From CAYRUP01 sp964427485 (lineage in GTDB: Bacteria; Pseudomonadota; Gammaproteobacteria; DSM-16500): DNA of 5,038 nucleotides. The position numbers were made by a program, and so were the translations under genes. Shown one piece after another: positions 1-5,038 of this stretch. The notes beneath the pieces were generated by a model that saw only the letters and a list, made by a program, of their open reading frames with translations, was not told where the DNA came from and searched no databases. The stretch lies in NCBI GenBank assembly GCA_964427485.1, contig CAYRUP010000128.1:1-5038 (forward strand). The letters run 5' to 3'. The stretch's first letter is position 1; the number at the start of each line of letters is the position of its first letter.

Positions 1-1311
1 AATTGCTTGACGAATCCACCAGGTTGCATAGGTTGAGAATTTGTAACCGCGTTGATATTCAAATTTATCGACCGCTTTCATCAAACCAATGTTGCCTTCT
101 TGAATCAAATCTAAGAATTGCAAACCACGGTTCGTGTATTTTTTCGCGATAGAAATAACCAAACGCAAATTCGCTTCCACCATTTCTTTTTTCGCACGAC
201 GCGCTTTTGCTTCGCCGATGGACATGCGGCGGTTTACTTCTTTGATTTCAGCAATGGTCATGCGCATCGCGTCTTGCAACGCAATCAATTTTTTCTGTGA
301 ACGCTGAATATCAATTAGAAATTTTTCCACTTCTGAGAAATAACTTTTATTTTTGTGTTCTGAAACAGAGAACCATTCTAAGTTAGTCTCATTATTCAAA
401 AATGCAGTAATAAAAGCTTTGCGTGGCATTCTTGCTTTGTTGACGCACATATTCATAATGTGGCGTTCTTGCATGCGAATTTCATCTAGCAAACCACGCA
501 TTTTACGCGATAGTTTATTAAATTGACGAGAAGCTAATTTGATATCCATAAAACATTTCGCCAATGCTTCGCGTTTTTGAACGGTTTTCTTATGCGTTGA
601 GCCATGTTTTTTCTCGGTGGCAATTGCATCATCATAAAATTGACGTAATTCAGCAAAACGTGCGCGGGCAACTTCAGGATCGGGGCCGGTTTCTTCATCC
701 AGAAATCCATCGCCAGTGCCGCCGCTTTCGCCTTCTTCGTCTTCTTCATCCAGAATCGGAGCCACTTCTTTTTCAATGGAATCTTCGTCTGCGAAGATGT
801 TAGGTTCAACATAGCCACTGATAATATCGCTTAAACGAAACTCGCCTCTTTCAACCCGGTCATAATCACTCAATACCTCAGCAATCATTTGCGGCTGAGA
901 TGCGAGCGTAGTCAGCATTTGATTCATGCCTTCTTCGATGCGTTTTGCAATGGCAATTTCGCCTTCGCGAGAGAGTAATTCGACGCTGCCCATTTCGCGC
1001 ATATACATACGAACAGGGTCGGTCGTACGGCCAAATTCGCTATCCACAGAGGCGAGGGCGCTAGCCACTTCTTCAGCAGCCACATCGTCAGTTGCTTCAT
1101 TGTCAGCAAGTAATAACTCTTCAGCATCCGGTGCGATTTCGGCTACACGGATACCCATGTCATTGATCATACTGATAATATCTTCGATTTGTTCAGGATC
1201 GGCGATATCAGGTGGGAGATGATCGTTAACTTCGGCGTAAGTTAAATAGCCTTGTTCTTTACCCTTAGCGATTAAATCTTTTAAGCGTGAACGTTGCTGT
1301 TCTTGATCCAT
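1..1311 (-). CDS. rpoD: RNA polymerase sigma-70 factor RpoD (primary sigma), 3' end cut by window edge
   Basis: This is the housekeeping sigma subunit, which gives RNA polymerase its recognition of -10 and -35 promoter elements. The frame is open for 437 codons from ATG 1311-1309 to the window edge. Region 1.1 is seen at the start (MDQEQQRSRLKDLIAKGKEQG). Region 1.2 follows at about residues 90-125 (DPVRMYMREMGSVELLSREGE). A long non-conserved insert contains an acidic stretch at about 176-212, as in E. coli. Regions 2.1-2.4 follow, with NLRLVISIAKKYTNRGLQF and YKFSTYATWWIRQAI at 423-437. The aromatic and Thr residues used in promoter melting are present, and W431/W432 correspond to E. coli W433/W434. 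About 175 residues (regions 3 and 4, including the -35-binding helix-turn-helix) lie outside the window. The start matches the family N-terminus, though only a weak GGGG at 1316-1319 precedes it. dnaG lies upstream on the same strand but is separated by an opposing gene. Confidence 0.97.
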   Translation of the reverse strand, partial: MDQEQQRSRLKDLIAKGKEQGYLTYAEVNDHLPPDIADPEQIEDIISMINDMGIRVAEIAPDAEELLLADNEATDDVAAEEVASALASVDSEFGRTTDPVRMYMREMGSVELLSREGEIAIAKRIEEGMNQMLTTLASQPQMIAEVLSDYDRVERGEFRLSDIISGYVEPNIFADEDSIEKEVAPILDEEDEEGESGGTGDGFLDEETGPDPEVARARFAELRQFYDDAIATEKKHGSTHKKTVQKREALAKCFMDIKLASRQFNKLSRKMRGLLDEIRMQERHIMNMCVNKARMPRKAFITAFLNNETNLEWFSVSEHKNKSYFSEVEKFLIDIQRSQKKLIALQDAMRMTIAEIKEVNRRMSIGEAKARRAKKEMVEANLRLVISIAKKYTNRGLQFLDLIQEGNIGLMKAVDKFEYQRGYKFSTYATWWIRQAI

Positions 1312-1353
1312 AATGCCCCGTAACTTGTCTAAGTAAGCGAAAAGTAACCTATG

Positions 1354-1382
1354 ATTATACTCATTGTTTGCGTTTTGAACTA
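1354..1382 (-). promoter_or_regulatory. Candidate sigma-70 promoter of rpoD
   Basis: Reading the minus strand, a perfect -10 hexamer TATAAT occupies 1359-1354, 42 bases upstream of the rpoD start codon. This predicts a leader of about 35 nucleotides. The -35 position at a 17-bp spacing (1382-1377, TAGTTC) is a poor match to TTGACA. TTCAAA lies close by but at a short 14-bp spacing. A TG lies just upstream of the -10 but is one base off the extended -10 register. The -10 is persuasive and the -35 is not, so an activator or the AT-rich upstream sequence may compensate. A private promoter would make sense because rpoD is cut off from dnaG here. Confidence 0.55.
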
Positions 1383-1405
1383 GCTTTTTTAATGAGGCAA
1401 AAAGC
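1383..1405. repeat. Small inverted repeat in the divergent promoter region
   Basis: GCTTTTT (1383-1389) and AAAAAGC (1399-1405) are perfect reverse complements around a 9-base centre. The element sits just upstream of the rpoD -35 position and just before the candidate -35 of the opposite gene. It could be an operator, but an AT-rich 7-bp palindrome of this kind may well arise by chance. Confidence 0.2.
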
Positions 1406-1407
1406 CA

Positions 1408-1436
1408 TTGACGGGTTGCCATTCAAAGGATAGTTT
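1408..1436 (+). promoter_or_regulatory. Candidate promoter of the 614-codon gene
   Basis: TTGACG (1408-1413) matches the -35 consensus at five of six positions. Exactly 17 bp later lies TAGTTT (1431-1436), a weak -10 with three of six matches. An alternative pair is TTCAAA (1422-1427) with GATAGT (1444-1449), 16 bp apart and four of six each. Either would give a short leader ending at the ATG at 1471. The choice between them cannot be made from sequence alone. Confidence 0.4.
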
Positions 1437-1456
1437 CATCGATGATAGTACATTAC

Positions 1457-1462
1457 TAAGGA
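1457..1462 (+). promoter_or_regulatory. Shine-Dalgarno site of the 614-codon gene
   Basis: TAAGGA is fully complementary to part of the 16S rRNA 3' end and sits 8 bases before ATG 1471. It fixes the translation start there and supports the long frame being a real, translated gene. Confidence 0.75.
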
Positions 1463-1470
1463 AGACGTAA

Positions 1471-3315
1471 ATGCAAATTAGAAAAACTCAAGAATCTAAA
1501 AAGATCTTGCTCAGTAAATTATTCCCAAAAGAACATCCCGCTGCAGTAGCCTCAGGAGAAGCCGATTTTGAGCTTGCCATGGGTTTATTTGGGAAAAATT
1601 GCGTTGCACTGGCCATGGTGCAATTAGAAGAGGCGACTAGAAAAGGTTATCCAATGGCTAAATTTATGTTGGCTGTCATTTATATTAATGAACAAGAGCC
1701 GCGAAATAACTTACTGCGCGCCTGTCAATTATTGGAAGAGACAGCTGATAGCCTTATTGCAAATGCCAAATACATGCAGGCCTTATTAATCGTGAGAGCC
1801 AAGAAATTAAATTATTGCGCGACCGGTGCTCCGGTTATACAACCCAGTCATTCCCTCGAAGAAAAAATTGCAATGAACAAATTGCCAGACAAACAGGCAA
1901 TGCTCAATATGATGAAAAAAAAATACGAAGATCCTAAAGCTAATTTTAAAACTACTTTCGAAGAAAAAAATACGGTTAACAAAATGCTGATAAGCCAGCA
2001 AGTACTTGATCATTTAAAAGCAAAATATTCGGGTCCCGAGGCGATTGTTTACGCAAAGAAATTGCTAGGAGAATGCCGTGCTCAATATCAACCCGCTATT
2101 GATTTAATGGCAGAGATAAATGCTGCATATCCTGAATCCGTGCAACTTGCTGTGCCACTTCCAGTACCCATGAAAAAGAAAAAGAAAAAAAAGAAAAAAT
2201 CAGTAGCTCCAGTTGGGTCGTCTGTCGATATACCCATTGGACCTGCGGATGCAATAGTAGGCAATCACTTAATTGATATTTTAAAAACACTGTATCGTGC
2301 TGCATATGAAGAAGAGTCTGTGCTTGAAAAAACAATAGCAGACACATTGAAGAAACGCATTGCTGAATTAGAAGATTTCCCGCGCGATGACGCATTTTGG
2401 ACCTTGTTGCAGGATGGATTTACCCAAGGTTGTGGAGCAGAATTTTTCAATATATTGTTGGAATATGGTCTGTATACGCTATTGTTTCCTCCCGATAATA
2501 TATTCGAACAATCTGCAAATGATACGTGGTTAACTCAACGGCTAACACTCATAGACACGAGTTATAAAAAAGGCGAACGATCTTACAAAAATAAGGCGGC
2601 TGCTTTATTGGTAGTGAAAGAATTGCCGCCTATTTGGAATTCAGAGGATCTACATAAAATACATGCGAAATATCAAATTCCATTTCCTTGTGATGCTGAA
2701 TTCAAACGGCATGTTCATTATCTAAAAGCAAAGAAAGAGGAATTTCTCTATTACATCGGCGATGATCCGTTGGATATTGTAAAAACGCTTTATCGCATTG
2801 TTTATGACGAAAAAGCGGCTCCAGAAGAAATGATAGCTGCTACGTTGGAAGAAAGGGTGGCTGAGTTAATAGATATGCCACGTTCGAGCGAATTTTGGAC
2901 GCTGATTCGGAAAGGGTTTACACAAGGGTGCGGAGAATTATTTTTTACTAAATTACAAGAATATGGTGCTTACTCCATTTTATTTCCTTCACATAAAACA
3001 CGAGAGCAGCGGTATGCCAATGATGCATGGTTGCGTGAACAGTTAGCATTCATTGATACACGTCATGCTGAAGGTGGTGTATTTGCTTACGCTAGTATGG
3101 CTGCTGTTTTATTAGTAGTGAAAGAGTTGCCTAATGGTTGGAAGGATTTGGATTTAGAAAAAATACATAAGGCATATCAAATTCCATTTCCATGTAATAA
3201 GGAATTTAAGGGGCATGTGGAGTATGTGATGGGGAGAAAAAAGAAATTTTTGCAGAGTCAGCGGGAAGTTGCAATTGAAGACCCTCATCCCCGACCCTTC
3301 TCCCAGCTTCGCTAG
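1471..3315 (+). CDS. Uncharacterised 614-residue protein: Sel1/TPR-like N-terminus, poly-lysine linker, two PcnB-arm-like repeats
   Basis: I do not recognise this as a named family. It is a long intact frame with a strong ribosome binding site. Residues about 30-115 look all-helical with Sel1/TPR-type spacing (A-x-F-x-LA, then ACQLLEETA and ANAKYMQALL). A second such helical pair may lie at about 190-225. Residues 235-243 are nine consecutive lysines followed by a short Ser/Pro/Gly linker. Residues 265-426 and 431-594 are two copies of one module, about half identical, with the shared motifs KTLYR, FTQGCG, EYG, LLVVKELP and QIPFPC. By memory of E. coli PcnB, the module follows the poly(A) polymerase C-terminal RNA-binding arm. 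No nucleotidyltransferase head (GS and DxD motifs) is present, so catalysis is not expected. I see no signal peptide or membrane segment, which suggests a cytoplasmic or secreted-effector location. The last dozen residues and the stop codon lie in a palindromic repeat. It is oriented against both neighbours and probably regulated separately. RNA binding is an inference. Confidence 0.85.
   Translation: MQIRKTQESKKILLSKLFPKEHPAAVASGEADFELAMGLFGKNCVALAMVQLEEATRKGYPMAKFMLAVIYINEQEPRNNLLRACQLLEETADSLIANAKYMQALLIVRAKKLNYCATGAPVIQPSHSLEEKIAMNKLPDKQAMLNMMKKKYEDPKANFKTTFEEKNTVNKMLISQQVLDHLKAKYSGPEAIVYAKKLLGECRAQYQPAIDLMAEINAAYPESVQLAVPLPVPMKKKKKKKKKSVAPVGSSVDIPIGPADAIVGNHLIDILKTLYRAAYEEESVLEKTIADTLKKRIAELEDFPRDDAFWTLLQDGFTQGCGAEFFNILLEYGLYTLLFPPDNIFEQSANDTWLTQRLTLIDTSYKKGERSYKNKAAALLVVKELPPIWNSEDLHKIHAKYQIPFPCDAEFKRHVHYLKAKKEEFLYYIGDDPLDIVKTLYRIVYDEKAAPEEMIAATLEERVAELIDMPRSSEFWTLIRKGFTQGCGELFFTKLQEYGAYSILFPSHKTREQRYANDAWLREQLAFIDTRHAEGGVFAYASMAAVLLVVKELPNGWKDLDLEKIHKAYQIPFPCNKEFKGHVEYVMGRKKKFLQSQREVAIEDPHPRPFSQLR
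2263..2748 (+). other. Protein module copy A (residues 265-426), resembling the PcnB C-terminal arm
   Basis: This is the first of two tandem modules. It begins with a helix DILKTLYRAAYEEE. Next comes IAELEDFPRDDAFWTLLQDG, resembling the PcnB segment around LL-D-IPPARLFEE. FTQGCGAEFFNILLEYGLY and LLFP follow, resembling the PcnB segment AGYGYETYKLLCEYHLF plus LFP. After these come NKAAALLVV (PcnB NPAFLFAAM) and QIPFPC with an amphipathic helix (PcnB IP-x-R...). The order and spacing of all four blocks agree with PcnB as I remember it. The comparison is from memory and was not computed. Confidence 0.6.
2761..3252 (+). other. Protein module copy B (residues 431-594), tandem duplicate of copy A
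   Basis: The register to copy A is exactly 166 residues at both the DI-KTLYR helix (D269/D435) and FTQGCG (F317/F483). It becomes 168 at QIPFPC (Q402/Q570), so copy B carries a two-residue insertion between these blocks. I counted 42 identities over the first 75 aligned residues. Both copies end in a basic helix (KAKKEEFL and GRKKKFL). The duplication is old, since most of the DNA identity is lost, yet the frame and motifs of both copies are preserved. That suggests selection on both. Confidence 0.85.
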
Positions 3316-3338
3316 GAGAAGGGAGCTTTTTATTTTTT
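3295..3338 (+). terminator. Probable intrinsic terminator of the 614-codon gene, first hairpin
   Basis: A 9-bp GC-rich stem (3295-3303/3315-3323), extended by AGC/GCT inside a mismatch, is followed by AGCTTTTTATTTTTT. That is the hairpin-plus-U-tract layout of a Rho-independent terminator for plus-strand transcription. The stop codon TAG at 3313-3315 lies in the 3' arm, so a terminating ribosome would cover the hairpin. Termination here may therefore depend on translation. Confidence 0.55.
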
Positions 3339-3340
3339 GC

Positions 3341-3386
3341 CTCCTTTCTCCCAGCTTCGCGAGGAGAAAGGAGCTTTCTATTTTTT
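3341..3386 (+). terminator. Second, back-up terminator hairpin for plus-strand transcription
   Basis: An 11-bp stem CTCCTTTCTCC (3341-3351) with its complement (3363-3373) is followed by CTTTCTATTTTTT. It lies beyond the stop codon and outside the ribosome footprint, so it is the more likely effective terminator. On the minus strand the same hairpins are followed by A-rich or mixed sequence, so they give dnaG no obvious intrinsic terminator. Confidence 0.6.
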
Positions 3387-3445
3387 GTCTCCCTTCTCCC
3401 AGGCAACTGGGAGAAGGGCAGGGGATGAGGGTTTTTACCAGAGCC

Positions 3446-5038
3446 TCATTTCGACCGAATCAACTCATCCAATTGTTGCTTTTCTTCCTGACTCAATTCA
3501 ACCCGATTCGCTTTTGCTAACAAACGATCAATCACTTGCTCAAGACCCAATTTATGCAGCAATTGAATCGCACCAAGAAATTCACTCTTAATACCCTCTT
3601 CAGGAATCATATGCTCGACTTGAGCGAGTTTAGCGAGTGATTTACCTTCTTCGCGTTCACGCCAAAATTCGAGTAATCCACCCGTCGTCAACTCAGGATG
3701 TTGTTTGACGAGCGCCACTATTTCATGCAGCAATTCAATACCGCGGACATTCAGTTCAGGTAAAGGGGTATCGATATTCAATGCCAGTGAAGGTTGTTGT
3801 ACCAGTAACGTAATGGCCATTCGCAAAATAGAAGGCGGACGGGCTTTTTGTTTGAGTAAGGATTCTGGTTGCCGCTTTTTGCCTTTAGCGGGTTTTAATT
3901 GTTCGACATCGACGCGTGCACGTTTGGCCAATTCATCCAACATCATTTGACGAAAAATACTTTCTGGAAGTTGATCCAAATGTTCTTGCGCCAGTTTTAC
4001 AAAACGTGCGCGGCCATCCATATTGCTTAAGTCAGCCTGCGTTGCCATAGCTTGAAAGAAAAACTGCGAAAGCGCGGAAGCATTTTGAATTCGCTGCAAA
4101 AAGCCTTCCTTGCCTTCTTTTCTGACCAATGAATCGGGATCTTCGCCATCCGGTAAAAACATAAAACGTATTTGAATATCATCACTTATCAACGGTAATG
4201 CGACCATGAGCGCACGCCATGCCGCAGTGCGTCCCGCCTGATCTCCATCAAAACAAAATACAATATCTGTCGTCTGACGGAACAAGCGTTGTAAATGATT
4301 GGCCGTCGTGGCTGTTCCCAGTGTGGCAACGGCATAGGTAATATCATGCTGAAACAAGGCAATCACATCCAGGTAACCTTCCACAATTATGACGCGGGAC
4401 AAATTACGATTGGCTTGTTGCGCTTGATAAAAACCATAAAGCTCATGGCCTTTTTGGAAAATCGGTGTTTCGGGTGAATTCAAATATTTAGGTTCGCCTT
4501 GGTCGAGTATGCGACCACCAAACCCAATAAACCGACCGCGACGATCGCGAATCGGAAACATGATTCGTTCACGAAAACGATCATAATATCCACCTTCATC
4601 TTTCTTGATTAACATGCCGGTATCAAATAATTGCTGTTTTAATTCCGCTGTCTTGCCAAAATGCTGGAGAACATGATCCCAACCGGGGGGCGCAAAACCG
4701 ATACCAAAATCTTTAGCAATGGCACCGGACAAACCACGCTGTTTTAAATACTCGATGGCTTTTTTAGATTGTTTGAGCTCTGATTGATAAAATTTACTAA
4801 TTTCTTCCAGTAAATCATAAAGCGTGTTTGAGATAATGGGTTTATCAAAGGCGCGAGATTCGCGGGGAATTTCCATACCGGCCCGATGTGCTAAGGTTTC
4901 TATGGCTTCGGGAAACTCCATTCGATCGTATTGCATGAGGAAATCGATTGCATTGCCATGGGCTCCGCAACCAAAACAATAATAAAATTGCTTGTTTTGG
5001 CTGACTGAAAAGGAGGCTGATTTTTCGGTATGAAAAGG
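3446..5038 (-). CDS. dnaG: DNA primase DnaG, 5' end beyond window edge
   Basis: Primase synthesises the RNA primers for DNA replication at the fork, with the DnaB helicase. The frame is open from the right edge, giving 530 codons to TGA at 3448-3446. The first residues, PFHTEKSASFSVSQNKQFYY then CFGCGAHGNAIDFLM, match E. coli DnaG from P41 on with no gap. Zinc ligands H43, C61 and C64 are visible, and C40 would be the next codon outside. The TOPRIM catalytic core holds VEGYLDV (4384-4364; E is about residue 260, E. coli E265) and FDGDQAG (4252-4232; the two Asp equal E. coli D309 and D311). The RNA polymerase-like fold also shows YDRFRERIMFPIRD, GFGGR and PKYLNSPETPIF. The last 140 or so residues form the variable helicase-binding domain, ending LDELIRSK. 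Full length would be near 570, against 581 in E. coli. An internal ATG at 4936 is not the start, because the zinc-finger sequence upstream is in frame. rpoD, normally next, lies 2.1 kb downstream beyond an opposing gene. Confidence 0.97.
   Translation of the reverse strand, partial: PFHTEKSASFSVSQNKQFYYCFGCGAHGNAIDFLMQYDRMEFPEAIETLAHRAGMEIPRESRAFDKPIISNTLYDLLEEISKFYQSELKQSKKAIEYLKQRGLSGAIAKDFGIGFAPPGWDHVLQHFGKTAELKQQLFDTGMLIKKDEGGYYDRFRERIMFPIRDRRGRFIGFGGRILDQGEPKYLNSPETPIFQKGHELYGFYQAQQANRNLSRVIIVEGYLDVIALFQHDITYAVATLGTATTANHLQRLFRQTTDIVFCFDGDQAGRTAAWRALMVALPLISDDIQIRFMFLPDGEDPDSLVRKEGKEGFLQRIQNASALSQFFFQAMATQADLSNMDGRARFVKLAQEHLDQLPESIFRQMMLDELAKRARVDVEQLKPAKGKKRQPESLLKQKARPPSILRMAITLLVQQPSLALNIDTPLPELNVRGIELLHEIVALVKQHPELTTGGLLEFWREREEGKSLAKLAQVEHMIPEEGIKSEFLGAIQLLHKLGLEQVIDRLLAKANRVELSQEEKQQLDELIRSK

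Larger units (their letters stand above)
3295..3418 (+). repeat. 48-bp tandem repeat, two full copies plus a partial third
   Basis: Copies start at 3295, 3343 and 3391, an exact 48-bp period. Copies 1 and 2 differ at five positions. Copy 3 keeps the palindromic half only and has a different loop (GCAA in place of the AGCTTCGC-type loop). Each unit consists of a CCYTTCTCC/GGAGAARGG hairpin and, in copies 1 and 2, an AGCTTTYTATTTTTTG tail. There are no variable spacers, so it is not a CRISPR array. Confidence 0.85.
3281..3432. repeat. Composite palindromic repeat: 12-bp outer inverted repeat enclosing three hairpins
   Basis: ACCCTCATCCCC (3281-3292) is the exact reverse complement of GGGGATGAGGGT (3421-3432). 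Between them lie three hairpins with stems at 3295-3303/3315-3323, 3341-3351/3363-3373 and 3391-3402/3407-3418. The third is a perfect 12-bp stem with a GCAA tetraloop. As single strand the block would fold into a cloverleaf-like multi-branch structure. CCCTCATCCCC...CTTCTCCC palindromes resemble the dispersed intergenic repeats found in many bacterial genomes, so this is probably a REP- or MITE-like element. It covers the end of the 614-codon gene and stops 13 bases short of the dnaG stop codon. No transposase is present. Confidence 0.85.

Noticed and set aside
118..1222. Several open frames of 60-98 codons on both strands inside rpoD
   Set aside because: All overlap the well-conserved RpoD reading frame in other frames. 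Their translations look low-complexity and none has a convincing ribosome binding site.
1471..3315. The large gene as a functional poly(A) polymerase or CCA-adding enzyme
   Set aside because: No nucleotidyltransferase signature (GS followed by DxD) is present; only the arm-like modules are seen.
3295..3418. CRISPR array
   Set aside because: The 48-bp units abut directly without unique spacers, there are fewer than three full copies, and no cas genes are seen.
3281..3432. tRNA or structured RNA gene suggested by the cloverleaf shape
   Set aside because: The stem lengths, 48-bp periodicity and lack of tRNA-conserved loop bases do not fit a tRNA. A palindromic DNA repeat is the simpler explanation.
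3206..3591. Short frames on both strands over the palindromic repeat block
   Set aside because: They are translations of the tandem repeat (recurring SFARR/SPSEAGR-type strings) and of antisense dnaG. Such strings are a usual artefact of CTTCTCCC palindromes.
4934..4936. ATG at 4936 as the dnaG start
   Set aside because: The frame continues upstream to the window edge and encodes the expected zinc-finger residues (PFH and CFGCG), so the true start lies outside.

Overview
The window looks like the chromosome of a gammaproteobacterium with moderate to low GC. The two housekeeping proteins, primase DnaG and the sigma-70 factor RpoD, align almost without gaps to their E. coli counterparts as I remember them. 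Their placement, and a large lineage-specific helical-repeat protein next to them, would suit the Legionellales (Legionella/Coxiella/Aquicella/Berkiella relatives). That placement is an inference and was not tested.

Layout: rpoD lies on the minus strand at 1-1311, with its 3' end cut off by the left edge. A 159-bp divergent intergenic region follows (1312-1470), holding a good -10 box for rpoD and a ribosome binding site plus a plausible promoter for the next gene. A 614-codon plus-strand gene of unrecognised family fills 1471-3315. A 152-bp block of nested palindromes (3281-3432) covers the end of that gene. dnaG lies on the minus strand from 3446 to the right edge, with about 40 N-terminal codons outside.

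In E. coli and many relatives, dnaG and rpoD are adjacent and co-oriented in the macromolecular synthesis operon (rpsU-dnaG-rpoD). Here they keep their order and orientation but are separated by about 2.1 kb carrying an oppositely oriented gene. rpoD therefore probably relies on its own promoter, or on dnaG transcripts that read through antisense to the inserted gene.

The most unusual object is the inserted gene. It has an N-terminal helical Sel1/TPR-like part, a nine-lysine linker, and two tandem copies (about half identical) of a roughly 165-residue module. By eye this module matches the C-terminal RNA-binding arm of bacterial poly(A) polymerase I (PcnB), without the nucleotidyltransferase head. 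Its last residues and stop codon are supplied by the palindromic repeat block, which also appears to provide tandem terminators for it.
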